Shown here: positions 26,626 to 35,155 of the stretch, piece by piece | Position numbering within the stretch: position 1 is the stretch's first letter | Layout: every line of letters begins with the position of its first letter | NCBI RefSeq assembly: GCF_030811855.1 | Contig: NZ_JAUSRN010000006.1 | Location: 248,001-312,000, forward strand | Length of the DNA stretch: 64,000 bases | Direction of reading: 5' to 3' | Origin: Variovorax paradoxus | GTDB lineage: Bacteria; Pseudomonadota; Gammaproteobacteria; Burkholderiales; Burkholderiaceae_C | Notes under the pieces: model-generated | Told to the model about the DNA's origin: nothing | Database searches by the model: none | The model's input: only the letters and a program-made list of their open reading frames with translations | Position numbers and translations under genes: made by a program

Positions 26626-28356
26626 TCAGTGCGCCATCGGCGCGACGGCCAAATCGGGCATCACGTTCATGATGCGCAGCGTCTGCTGCACCACCTGGCT
26701 GAACACCGGCGCCGCCACCAGACCGCCAAAGTACTTGCCGGCGCTCGGTTCGTCGACCATCACCGCGACGATGATGCGCGGCTTGTCGATCGGCGACATG
26801 CCCGTGTACCAGGCGCGGTACTTGTTGCCGGCGTAACCCTTGCCGACCTGCTTGTGCGCGGTGCCGGTCTTGCCGCCCACCGAATAGCCCTCGGTCTGTG
26901 CCAGAGGCGCGGTGCCGCCGGGCGCAGCCGCCATGTGCATCATCTGGCGCACTTCGCTCGCCACCAGCGGCGAGAACACCTGCACGCCGGCCGGCTGCTC
27001 GCCGTTGTTCTTCAGCAGGTTCACAGGGATCACCTCGCCGTTGTGAGCGAAGGCGGTGTATGCATGCGCAATCTGGAACAGCGAGGCCGAAAGGCCGTAG
27101 CCGTAGGACATGGTGGCCTGCTCGATCGGGCGCCATGACTTCCATGGCCGCAGCCGCCCCGTCACCGCACCGGGGAAGGGCGTCTGCGGCTTCTGCCCGA
27201 GGCCGACGGCCGTGAGCGAGTTCCACATTTCCTCGGCCGTCATGCGTTGCGATATCTTGGTCGCCCCCACGTTGCTCGACTTCTGGATCACACCCTCGAC
27301 CGTGAGCACGCCGAAGTTCTCGTCGTCATGGATGGTCGCGCCCGACACCGTGATGCGTCCCGGATTGGTGTCGATGATGGTCTTGGGCGTGACGCGGCCC
27401 AGTTGCAGCGCGGTGGCGATGGTGATCGGCTTCATCGTCGAGCCGGGCTCGAACACGTCGGTCATCGCGCGATTGCGCAGCTGCTCGCCGGCGAGATTGC
27501 GGCGGTCGTTGGGGTCGTAGCTCGGGTAGTTGGCCATGGCCAGCAGTTCGCCCGTCTGTGCATCGACCACCACCACGCTGCCGGCATGCGCCTTGTTGGC
27601 GATGACGGCATCGCGGATCTTCTCGTAGGCGAAGAACTGCACGCGGTCGTCGATGCTCAGCTGGACGTCGTGGCCATCGGTCGGCGGCACTTGGTCCTCG
27701 GTGTCCTCGACGATGTGCCCCAGCCGGTCCTTGATGACGTGGCGCGAGCCGGATGTGCCGGCCAGTTCGTGGTTGAAGGCAAGTTCCACGCCTTCCTGCC
27801 CGGTGTCCTCCACGTTGGTGAAGCCGGCCAGGTGCGCCGCCGCTTCGCCCTCGGGGTACTGGCGGCGGTAGTCGAGTCGCAGGTAGATGCCCTTGATGCC
27901 GAGCGCCGCGATCTCCCGCCCGACCGACGGGTCGACCTGGCGCTTGATCCAGACGAAGCTCTTGTCCTCATCTTCGAGCTTCTTGTCGAATTCCTTCTGC
28001 GGCATGCCAAGCAAACTCGCCGCCTGCTTGAGCTTGGCCTGCACCGCCGGGTCGTCGCGCTCGATGTCCTCGGGAATGGCCCAGATGCTGGGCGCGGGAA
28101 CGTCGGAGGCGAGGATCATCCCATTGCGGTCGAGGATGCGGCCGCGGTTCGCAGGCAGTTCCAGCGTGCGCAGGTAGCGCACATCGCCCTGGTGCTGGAA
28201 GAAGTCGTTGTCGAAGATCTCAATGTAGGCCGCACGGCCCGCCAGCAGCACGAAGCCGAAGGCAATGCTGGCGACGATGAACTTGCTGCGCCACACGGGC
28301 GTGGGACTGGCAAGCAGCGGACTGCTGCCGTAGCGGATGCGGCCGTTGGGTTTCAT
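26626..28356 (-). CDS. FtsI/PBP3-like peptidoglycan D,D-transpeptidase (second class B PBP)
   Basis: This is a class B penicillin-binding protein of 576 residues. An N-terminal membrane helix (about 24-44) is followed by the PBP dimerisation domain (ANRGRILDRNG) and the transpeptidase domain. The active-site Ser is in EPGSTMKP (about 306), with KSSN near 357 and KTGTAHK near 495. It cross-links septal wall. It lies behind tolQRA rather than in a division cluster with mraW, ftsL and murE, so it is probably a paralogue of the main FtsI. ATG 28356 is chosen because the upstream residues are not family-like. Confidence 0.9.
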   Translation of the reverse strand: MKPNGRIRYGSSPLLASPTPVWRSKFIVASIAFGFVLLAGRAAYIEIFDNDFFQHQGDVRYLRTLELPANRGRILDRNGMILASDVPAPSIWAIPEDIERDDPAVQAKLKQAASLLGMPQKEFDKKLEDEDKSFVWIKRQVDPSVGREIAALGIKGIYLRLDYRRQYPEGEAAAHLAGFTNVEDTGQEGVELAFNHELAGTSGSRHVIKDRLGHIVEDTEDQVPPTDGHDVQLSIDDRVQFFAYEKIRDAVIANKAHAGSVVVVDAQTGELLAMANYPSYDPNDRRNLAGEQLRNRAMTDVFEPGSTMKPITIATALQLGRVTPKTIIDTNPGRITVSGATIHDDENFGVLTVEGVIQKSSNVGATKISQRMTAEEMWNSLTAVGLGQKPQTPFPGAVTGRLRPWKSWRPIEQATMSYGYGLSASLFQIAHAYTAFAHNGEVIPVNLLKNNGEQPAGVQVFSPLVASEVRQMMHMAAAPGGTAPLAQTEGYSVGGKTGTAHKQVGKGYAGNKYRAWYTGMSPIDKPRIIVAVMVDEPSAGKYFGGLVAAPVFSQVVQQTLRIMNVMPDLAVAPMAH

Positions 28357-28418
28357 CTTGTGCGGGCATGGCACCCGGCTGTTGTTGTCCGCGGGTAGAC
28401 AACGGGGCATCGGACGAG

Positions 28419-28448
28419 TTCCGGGCGGTGGTCCGAAACCGCCCGGAA
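28419..28448. repeat. Long perfect hairpin between tolA and the transpeptidase gene
   Basis: TTCCGGGCGGT and ACCGCCCGGAA make an 11-bp perfect stem with an 8-nt loop. There is no U-tract on the minus strand, so it may be a processing or stability element that lowers readthrough from tolA. Confidence 0.5.
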
Positions 28449-28474
28449 TCGATGCGCAAATCGATGCTGCGCCG

Positions 28475-29407
28475 TCAGCGCTTGGGTCGCAGCGAGACGA
28501 TCAGCGACGGGAAGATGCGCCCGTCGGTGTCGCGCGGCAGCTTGTCGGTCTTGTGCAGGCCGCGTTCCGCGGCTTCGTCCCAGGCAGGGAGCCCACTCGA
28601 CTTGGTGAGCTTGACGCCGACGATGGTGCCGTCGGGCGCGAGATTCACTTCGAATTCTGCCGCGGGGTTGCCGTTCACCGTCTCCGCATCGGGGAAGGTG
28701 ATGTTCGGCCGCACTGCGGCGGCAATGCGTCCCGCGTAGCCGCTCGACGGCCCGGACGAACGCAGCGCCGTGCCCTTGGAGTCGTCGCTGCCGCTCGCAC
28801 CGGCCAGGCCCTGCATGCGCTTGAGCGTTGCGGCGCGGTCGGCAGCCGCCTGCTTGGCGGCAGCTTCCTGCTGCTTCTTCGCTTCGGCCTGCTTGGCCTC
28901 GGCTTCCTGCTGCTTCTTCTGCTGCTCGGCCAGCTTTTGCTGCTGGACCTTCTTGCGCTCGGCTTCGTCCTCGGCGCGCTGCTTGGCCTCGAGCTCTTTC
29001 TTGCGCTGCTGTTGCTGGCGCTCGAGCTCGCGCTCCTTCTGTTCTTTTTCTTCCTTGAGCTTCTTCTCGCGCTCCAGGGCGATGTCGGGGGCGCGCGGCG
29101 GTGGTGCGGGCTCCGGGGCCTTCACCTGCGGCGGTGGCGGCGGCGGTGGCGGTGCGGGCGCAGGCGGCGGTGGTGCGGGGGCGGGCGTGGGCGCTTGCGG
29201 TGCGGACAGGCGCGGCGCAGCCTGCTGCACCGTGGAAGACCACAGCTCCGCATCGACCGCGCCGTCGTCAGCCTCGCTGCGCCAGCGCACTCCCCACGTC
29301 AGCGCCGCGATCAGGAGCGCATGCGCGACCAGTGCGAGCATCACCGCGCGCGGCGTGCCGCGCTGCGGCGGTGGTGCGAACTCGGGGCGATCCAGGGCGA
29401 GCGACAT
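28475..29407 (-). CDS. tolA: TolA envelope protein
   Basis: TolA joins the TolQR motor in the inner membrane to Pal/TolB at the outer membrane, stabilising the envelope during division. A single membrane helix is at about 20-40. A Pro/Ala-rich linker covers 65-105, a long Lys/Glu/Gln/Ala-rich helix covers 110-200, and a C-terminal TonB/TolA-like globular domain covers 225-310. The start is three bases after the tolR stop. The usual tolB and pal do not follow. Confidence 0.93.
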   Translation of the reverse strand: MSLALDRPEFAPPPQRGTPRAVMLALVAHALLIAALTWGVRWRSEADDGAVDAELWSSTVQQAAPRLSAPQAPTPAPAPPPPAPAPPPPPPPPQVKAPEPAPPPRAPDIALEREKKLKEEKEQKERELERQQQQRKKELEAKQRAEDEAERKKVQQQKLAEQQKKQQEAEAKQAEAKKQQEAAAKQAAADRAATLKRMQGLAGASGSDDSKGTALRSSGPSSGYAGRIAAAVRPNITFPDAETVNGNPAAEFEVNLAPDGTIVGVKLTKSSGLPAWDEAAERGLHKTDKLPRDTDGRIFPSLIVSLRPKR

Positions 29408-29410
29408 GCC

Positions 29411-29848
29411 TTATTTGCCGCCCGTGGTGGTGACGGACAGGCCCACGCGCTCGATGCCGCTGCGCTTGAGCTGGTTCATCGCCTTCACGACGGTTTCGTA
29501 CTTGACGGACTTGTCGGCGCTGATGACCACGGGGCGCTGGTCGTCGCCGCCCTGGGCGGTCTTGGCCGCGGAGCCGATCTGGGTCATGGGAATCGACGCG
29601 CCGCCGCTGCCGGTGGACGGGTCTTTCTTGATCTGCACTTCGTCATCGCTTTTGATCACGATCTCGATCGGCTTGTCGGGCTGCTTGTTGGCACGGTCGA
29701 CCGAGGGCAAGTTGATCACGCTCGGCGTGATGAGCGGCGCCGTGACCATGAAGATGATCAACAGCACCAGCATCACGTCGATGAACGGGACCATGTTGAT
29801 CTCGTTGATCGTGCGGCGGCCTCGGCCCCGGGATGAAACGGCGGGCAT
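29411..29848 (-). CDS. tolR: TolR (ExbD/TolR family)
   Basis: This is a 145-residue motor subunit with one membrane helix (about 24-45) that carries the conserved proton-pathway Asp in PFIDVMLVLLI, followed by a periplasmic domain. It works with TolQ to energise TolA. It is placed 15 bases after tolQ and 3 before tolA; linkage to ybgC supports Tol rather than ExbD. Confidence 0.95.
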   Translation of the reverse strand: MPAVSSRGRGRRTINEINMVPFIDVMLVLLIIFMVTAPLITPSVINLPSVDRANKQPDKPIEIVIKSDDEVQIKKDPSTGSGGASIPMTQIGSAAKTAQGGDDQRPVVISADKSVKYETVVKAMNQLKRSGIERVGLSVTTTGGK

Positions 29849-29863
29849 GCGCTGGGCCTCCGT

Positions 29864-30586
29864 TCAGCGGTTGGCCGGAGCCGCCGAAGTTGCCGACGCC
29901 ACCGCGGCCGGGTTGGCCGAGAGGTTGCGCTGCAGGATGTTGGAGAACTCCTCGATGTAGGTCTCCAGGGCAATCGCGATCTTGTCGATCTCGCGTGCGA
30001 AGCGGTTGTAGCCCACCACGGCCGGAATGGCGGCGAACAGGCCGATGGCGGTGGCCACCAGCGCTTCGGCGATGCCGGGCGCCACGGTGGCCAGCGTCAC
30101 TTGCGCGAGTGCGGCCAGGCCGGTGAAGGCATGCATGATCCCCCAGACCGTGCCGAAGAGGCCGACGTAGGGCGACACCGAACCGACGGTGGCGAGGAAC
30201 GACAGGTTCTGCTCGGCCGCATCGAGTTCGCGCTGGAAGCTCGCGCGCATGGCGCGGCGGGCGCCATCGAGCAGCGTGGGAGCATCGCTTACGTGGCGCT
30301 CGCGCAGCTTCTGATATTCGCGCATGCCCGACGCGAAGATGCGCTCCATGGGGCCGGCGAACTTGGCGTTCTGCGCGGCCGAGGCAAACAGCTCGTTCAG
30401 GCTGGTGCCCGACCAGAACTCGCGCTCGAAGTCGTCGTTGAGCGCGCGCATGCGGCGCAGGGCAAAGTACTTGCGGATGATCGCGGCCCAGCTAGCGATC
30501 GAGACGATCACGAGCAGCAGCACGACCAGTTGCACCACGAAGCTCGCATGGAGCAGGAGATTGATGATGGAGAGGTCTTGATTCAT
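29864..30586 (-). CDS. tolQ: TolQ (MotA/TolQ/ExbB family)
   Basis: This is a 240-residue three-helix inner-membrane protein (about 15-37, 130-155 and 165-190), the proton channel partner of TolR. The family segment TVGSVSPYVGLFGTVWGIMHAF is present. ATG 30586 overlaps the ybgC stop as ATGA; long in-frame sequence upstream belongs to ybgC in another frame. Confidence 0.95.
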   Translation of the reverse strand: MNQDLSIINLLLHASFVVQLVVLLLVIVSIASWAAIIRKYFALRRMRALNDDFEREFWSGTSLNELFASAAQNAKFAGPMERIFASGMREYQKLRERHVSDAPTLLDGARRAMRASFQRELDAAEQNLSFLATVGSVSPYVGLFGTVWGIMHAFTGLAALAQVTLATVAPGIAEALVATAIGLFAAIPAVVGYNRFAREIDKIAIALETYIEEFSNILQRNLSANPAAVASATSAAPANR

Positions 30587-31041
30587 GGCTTGAAAGGTTG
30601 AGTCATGGAGCCGCCGCAGCGCTCGAGGGTTCCCGAAACTTGGCTCGGTATGCGCGCGGGGCGCAAGGTGGAGGCATCCACCCAGCCGATGCGGATCGTG
30701 CCTTCGCACAATAGGACGGGCGCCGAAGCTCCCGTTCGCTCTTGCTCTGTTTTTGATAGCACGCGTTGACCGATTATCAACGACGCGGTGCCCAGTTGTT
30801 GAAGATCGGCTGTAACGAGCAGTTCGTCGTCCAGGCGGGAAGGGCGATGATATTTGAGCTGCGTTTCGCTCACCACGAACTGGCCGCCGGTTTCCTCGCG
30901 CAGCTTTCGCTGCTCCACGCCCAGCGAGCGCAGCCATTCGGTGCGGCCGCGTTCCATGAACTTGAGGTAGTTGGCGTAGAACACGATGCCACCGGCGTCG
31001 GTGTCTTCCCAGTAGACGCGGATCGGAAACGCGTAGCTCAT
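30583..31041 (-). CDS. ybgC: Tol-Pal-associated acyl-CoA thioesterase YbgC
   Basis: This is a 152-residue hot-dog-fold thioesterase. The catalytic segment is YWEDTDAGGIVFYANYLKFMERGR (Asp near residue 13). It hydrolyses acyl-CoA or acyl-ACP and is encoded with the Tol genes in most Proteobacteria. Its stop overlaps tolQ (ATGA), and its ATG at 31041 overlaps the stop of the upstream aminotransferase (ATGA). Confidence 0.94.
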   Translation of the reverse strand: MSYAFPIRVYWEDTDAGGIVFYANYLKFMERGRTEWLRSLGVEQRKLREETGGQFVVSETQLKYHRPSRLDDELLVTADLQQLGTASLIIGQRVLSKTEQERTGASAPVLLCEGTIRIGWVDASTLRPARIPSQVSGTLERCGGSMTQPFKP

Positions 31042-32234
31042 CGGGCGGGGTTCGCGATCATGGCCCGCAGGCGTTCGACGGATTCCTGCAGGTGCGCCAT
31101 CGAACTGGCGGTGGAGAAGCGCACGAACTTGGCCGTTTCGGCAGTGCCGAAATCGCGGCCGGGTGTCACGGCGACGTGGGCGCGCTTCATGGTTTCGAAA
31201 GCGAAATCCCAGCTGCCCGAAATGCCCAGCTTCTCGGCGACGCGGGTGCAATCGGCCCAGGCATAGAAGGCACCGTCGGGCACCACGGGCACGTCGAGGC
31301 CAATAGCGTTGAGTTGCGGAATGAACCAGTCGCGCCTCGCCTTGAATTCAGCGCGGCGGCGTTCGTACTCGGCAATGCTTGGTTCTTCGAAGCAGGCCAG
31401 CGCCGCGTATTGCGACACGGTGCTGGGGCAGATGAAGAGGTTCTGCGCAAGCCGCTCGATCACGGGCACCAGCGCTTCGGGCACCACCAGCCAGCCCAGG
31501 CGCCAGCCGGTCATGTTGAAGTACTTGCTGAAGCTGTTGATGCTGATGACGTTGTCGTCGATGCCCAGCGCCGTCTGGCCGAACGCGTCGTCATACGAGA
31601 GACCGAGATAGATCTCGTCGATCAGCGTGATGCCGCCACGCTGCGACACCACCTCGTGGATGCGGCGCAACTCGTCGGGCGCAATCGAGGTGCCGGTCGG
31701 GTTGGAGGGCGAGGCGAGCAGCACGCCGCGTGTCTTGTCGGTCCAGGCGGCTTCCACCTTGGCAGCGGTGAGCTGGAAGCGCTCTTCGGCCGTGGTCGGT
31801 ATCAGCACGGCCTTGCCGTCCGCGGCGCTCACGAAGTGGCGGTTGCACGGATAGCTCGGGTCGGGCAGCAGGATCTCGTCGCCGGATTCGATCAGCGCGA
31901 GGCAGGCCAGCTGCAGTGCAGCCGAAGCCCCCGCGGTCACCACGATGCGGCGGGCCGGCACGTCGACGCCGAACCGCTGCGCGTACCAGCCGCTGATGCG
32001 CTCGCGCAGCAGGTCGAGGCCGGTGGCCTGGGTGTACTGAGTGGCACCGGCGCGCACGGCTCGCGCGGCGGCTTCCTGCACCAGCGGCGGCGCGGTGAAG
32101 TCGGGCTCGCCGATGTTCAGGAAGATCATGGGCCGGTCGGTGTGGGCCACTTCGCGCGCGAGCACGCCGGCCGCCTTGGCGACCTCCATCACATAGAAGG
32201 GTTCGATGCGCTGTGCGCGCGCCGAAATTCTCAC
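31038..32234 (-). CDS. PLP-dependent class I/II aminotransferase
   Basis: This is a 398-residue fold-type I aminotransferase, close to AspC/AlaT-like and putative L-valine or tyrosine transaminases. The PLP Lys is in [13 protein letters not shown] (about 236), with the phosphate-binding Arg downstream, and NIGEPDF near the start is typical. The start is GTG 32234, which overlaps the nusB stop (GTGA); the protein begins [13 protein letters not shown]. The substrate cannot be told from sequence. Confidence 0.92.
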   Translation of the reverse strand: MRISARAQRIEPFYVMEVAKAAGVLAREVAHTDRPMIFLNIGEPDFTAPPLVQEAAARAVRAGATQYTQATGLDLLRERISGWYAQRFGVDVPARRIVVTAGASAALQLACLALIESGDEILLPDPSYPCNRHFVSAADGKAVLIPTTAEERFQLTAAKVEAAWTDKTRGVLLASPSNPTGTSIAPDELRRIHEVVSQRGGITLIDEIYLGLSYDDAFGQTALGIDDNVISINSFSKYFNMTGWRLGWLVVPEALVPVIERLAQNLFICPSTVSQYAALACFEEPSIAEYERRRAEFKARRDWFIPQLNAIGLDVPVVPDGAFYAWADCTRVAEKLGISGSWDFAFETMKRAHVAVTPGRDFGTAETAKFVRFSTASSMAHLQESVERLRAMIANPAR

Positions 32235-32767
32235 GTCCTGGCCTTGCCTGTGGCGCGATCGGCCTCGACTTCCGTGGCGCGCAGCTGCGGCGCCAGGCCG
32301 TTGAGCACGGCATTGACGTACTTGTGACCGTCGGTGCCACCGAATTCCTTGGCAAGCTCGATGCATTCATTCAGCACCACACGCCATGGCACGTCCAGGC
32401 AATGCTGAAACTCGTACACGCCGATCCACATCACGGCATGCTCGATGGGCGAGATCTCTTCGAACTTGCGGTCCAGCAGCGGCCGGATCAGCGCGTCGAG
32501 CTGCTCGGCGCCTTCGATGGAGCCGTGCAGCAGCGCGTCGTAGTGCGCGGCGTCGGCCTTGTGAAAGCCCGCGAGGTCGCGCGTGAAGTGATCGATATCG
32601 GTCGGGTCGTTGCGGCCAACCAGGTGCTGGTAGAGCGCCTGCAGCGCGAACTCGCGCGCGCGGCTGCGGTTCGACTTGGCCGAAGCCTTGCGCGCGCCGG
32701 TGCTGGTGAGTCCCGTGCGCGCCTGGCGGGGCTTGGCGCCTGCTGTCTTGTTGTTGTCTTCGGTCAT
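32231..32767 (-). CDS. nusB: Transcription antitermination factor NusB
   Basis: NusB binds boxA RNA with S10 and promotes antitermination of rRNA operons. It is a 178-residue all-helical protein. The conserved [11 protein letters not shown] segment starts near residue 37 and the C-terminal [22 protein letters not shown] is intact; the first 35 residues are a basic extension. Its ATG overlaps the ribH stop (ATGA), the common ribH-nusB pair. Confidence 0.95.
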   Translation of the reverse strand: MTEDNNKTAGAKPRQARTGLTSTGARKASAKSNRSRAREFALQALYQHLVGRNDPTDIDHFTRDLAGFHKADAAHYDALLHGSIEGAEQLDALIRPLLDRKFEEISPIEHAVMWIGVYEFQHCLDVPWRVVLNECIELAKEFGGTDGHKYVNAVLNGLAPQLRATEVEADRATGKART

Positions 32768-33231
32768 TTGAGGGAGGCCAGCAATTGCGCCATCTCGACA
32801 GCCACCTGGGCCGCATCACGGCCCTTGTCGGTCTGGCGTGCAATGGCTTGCTCCATGTTTTCGGTCGTGAGGATCGCGTTGGCGATGGGAAGGCGGTGGT
32901 CGAGCGCGACGCGGCTCACGCTCGCGCCCGATTCGTTGGCCACCAGTTCGAAGTGGTAGGTCTCGCCGCGGATGATGCAGCCCAGCGCCACCAGCGCGTG
33001 GTAGCCGCCGCGCACGGCCATCGCTTGTAGGGCCACTGGCACTTCGAGCGCGCCGGGAACCTGCACATGGTGGATGTCGTCCGCAGCCACGCCGAGTTTC
33101 TCGAGCTCGGCGAGGCAGGCCGCGGCCAGCGCGTCGGTGATGTCGGCGTTGAAGCGTGCTTGCACGATACCGATGCGCAGCCCTTTTCCGTCGAGCGGCT
33201 TTGCATCCGCGCCCTTGTTTGCACCTTGCAT
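32764..33231 (-). CDS. ribH: 6,7-dimethyl-8-ribityllumazine synthase
   Basis: RibH condenses 5-amino-6-ribitylaminouracil with 3,4-dihydroxy-2-butanone-4-phosphate. It is 155 residues long with [11 protein letters not shown] and the His of [16 protein letters not shown]. It is placed six bases after the ribBX gene and overlaps nusB by four bases. Confidence 0.96.
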   Translation of the reverse strand: MQGANKGADAKPLDGKGLRIGIVQARFNADITDALAAACLAELEKLGVAADDIHHVQVPGALEVPVALQAMAVRGGYHALVALGCIIRGETYHFELVANESGASVSRVALDHRLPIANAILTTENMEQAIARQTDKGRDAAQVAVEMAQLLASLK

Positions 33232-33237
33232 GTCGTA

Positions 33238-34392
33238 TCAGTCTTTCGTGAGGTAGCCGGCAATTTCGAGGCCGTAGCCTGCGGCCATGCTCGGCATGCG
33301 GCGGGGCGTGCCGAGCAGGTTCATCTTGTGCACGCCGCATTCGCGCAGGATTTGCGCGCCGATGCCGTAGCTGCGCAAATCCATGCGGCCGCGCTCGGGG
33401 GCTTGCGCGGGGCGCGCGGTGCCGTCGAACTGCGCGAGCAGCTCGCCGGCCGTTTCGCCGCAGTTGAGCAGCACGGCCACGCCCTTGCCTTCGTTCGCGA
33501 TGTGCGCCAGGCTGGCGTCGAGGCTCCACGAGTGCAGCGAACGGTTGATTTCGAGCGCGTCGAGCACCGAGAGCGGCTCGTGCACGCGCACAGACACCGT
33601 GTCATCGGGCGCCCACTTGCCGCGCACCAGCGCAAGGTGCACGCCGCGGCTCGGCTTGTCGGTGAAGGCGTGGGCGGTGAAGCTGCCCCAGGCGGTCTGG
33701 ATTTCGCGGCAGCCGACCTTTTCAACCAGCGATTCGGTGCGGCTGCGGTGCTCGATGAGCGCGGCAATGGTGCCGATCTTGAGCCCGTGCTCGGCCGCAA
33801 AGATTTGCAGGTCGGGCAGGCGCGCCATGGTGCCGTCTTCGTTCATCACCTCGCAGATCACCGAGGCGGGCGAGCAGCCGGCCATGGCCGCGAGGTCGCA
33901 GCCGGCTTCGGTATGGCCGGCGCGCATCAGCACGCCGCCGTCCACCGCCTGCAACGGAAAGATGTGGCCGGGCTGCACTAGGTCGCTGGCCACGGCGTTG
34001 CGCGCCACGGCCGCCTGCACGGTGCGCGCGCGGTCGGCGGCCGAAATGCCGGTGGTCACGCCCTCGGCCGCTTCGATCGAAACGGTGAAGGCGGTCGAGT
34101 GCTTGGCGCCGTTGCGGGACACCATGGGCGGCAGTTGCAGCCGCTCGCACATTTCGCGCGAGAGCGTGAGGCAGATCAGGCCACGCGCATGGCGGGCCAT
34201 GAAGTTGATGGACTCGGGCGTGATGTGGTCCGCCGCAATAACGATGTCGCCTTCGTTCTCGCGGTCTTCCTCGTCCACCAGAATGACCATGCGGCCGGCG
34301 GCGAGCTCGGCCACGATCTCCTCGACGGAGGAAATCGGCGCGGGTGCCCGCGAGCTGCGGGGCGCGCCGATGGGCGTGACGGAAGCGTTCAT
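33238..34392 (-). CDS. ribBX: RibBX: DHBP synthase with a degenerate GTP cyclohydrolase II-like domain
   Basis: Residues 22-215 are a full 3,4-dihydroxy-2-butanone-4-phosphate synthase with the acidic DEEDRENEGD (40-49) and HTEAGCDLA (160-168) active-site motifs. Residues 230-384 are related to GTP cyclohydrolase II, but at the place of its HSEC...CDC zinc motif the protein reads HEPLSVLDALEINRSLHSWS (271-290), with no Cys. The zinc-dependent hydrolase is therefore probably inactive, matching the RibBX proteins described in Proteobacteria. A separate ribA is then expected elsewhere. It sits between riboflavin synthase (4-base overlap) and ribH. Confidence 0.9.
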   Translation of the reverse strand: MNASVTPIGAPRSSRAPAPISSVEEIVAELAAGRMVILVDEEDRENEGDIVIAADHITPESINFMARHARGLICLTLSREMCERLQLPPMVSRNGAKHSTAFTVSIEAAEGVTTGISAADRARTVQAAVARNAVASDLVQPGHIFPLQAVDGGVLMRAGHTEAGCDLAAMAGCSPASVICEVMNEDGTMARLPDLQIFAAEHGLKIGTIAALIEHRSRTESLVEKVGCREIQTAWGSFTAHAFTDKPSRGVHLALVRGKWAPDDTVSVRVHEPLSVLDALEINRSLHSWSLDASLAHIANEGKGVAVLLNCGETAGELLAQFDGTARPAQAPERGRMDLRSYGIGAQILRECGVHKMNLLGTPRRMPSMAAGYGLEIAGYLTKD

Positions 34393-35069
34393 TCGGCAGT
34401 GTCCTTGGAGTACGTGGATTGCATGGAAGCCATGGATGTGGGCGCAAGAACGCCGGCCTGAAGCATGCGCTCCACGTAGCGCGCCACGGTATCGATTTCG
34501 AGGTTGACCCTGGAGCCGGCTCTCAGGCTGCCCAGTGAAGTGTTCTCGACGGTGTGCGGAATCAGGTTGATGCTGATCTCGCTGCCTTCGGCGCTGTCGG
34601 CCACGCTGTTGACGGTCAGGCTCACACCGTTGATGGTGATGGAGCCCTTGTAGGCCAGAAAGCGCGCGAGGGCGGGCGGCGCGAGCACGCGCAGCTCCCA
34701 GCTTTCGCCGACCGGCGCAAAGCGGCTCACCGTGCCGATGCCGTCCACATGGCCCGAGACGATGTGGCCGCCCAACCGGTCGCTGGCGCGCAGCGCCTTC
34801 TCCAGGTTGACGCGCGCGCCGTCCTCGGTGAGGCCCGCGGTCTTGTCGAGGGATTCGGCCGAAATGTCGATGGTGAACTGCTGCTGCGCCGGATCGAGGG
34901 TGGTGACGGTCATGCAGGCGCCATTGAGCGCAATGCTGTCGCCGAGCCCGACATCGTCGAGATACCCGTCGGGCACCGAAATGCCGAGTCTTTTGCCGTA
35001 GGAGGAGGAGGGGCCGAGGTCGTGGATGGCGGCGATGCGCCCCACGCCGGTAATGATTCCGGTGAACAT
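34389..35069 (-). CDS. ribE: Riboflavin synthase alpha chain
   Basis: This enzyme dismutates two lumazines to riboflavin plus a pyrimidine. It is 226 residues long with two homologous beta-barrel halves, each with a MFTGII- or GGHIVSGHVDG-type segment (DRLGGHIVSGHVDG near 97), and the start MFTGIITGVGRI is diagnostic. It overlaps the ribBX start by four bases and is 86 bases after ribD. Confidence 0.95.
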   Translation of the reverse strand: MFTGIITGVGRIAAIHDLGPSSSYGKRLGISVPDGYLDDVGLGDSIALNGACMTVTTLDPAQQQFTIDISAESLDKTAGLTEDGARVNLEKALRASDRLGGHIVSGHVDGIGTVSRFAPVGESWELRVLAPPALARFLAYKGSITINGVSLTVNSVADSAEGSEISINLIPHTVENTSLGSLRAGSRVNLEIDTVARYVERMLQAGVLAPTSMASMQSTYSKDTAE

Positions 35070-35155
35070 TCGCACATTTTCGCAGATGCGTGAGCCCCCC
35101 GGCTTTTCATGGCGCTTTAGGGCGATGTGATCCGTCCCCTGAAAGCGCGAGGCGA

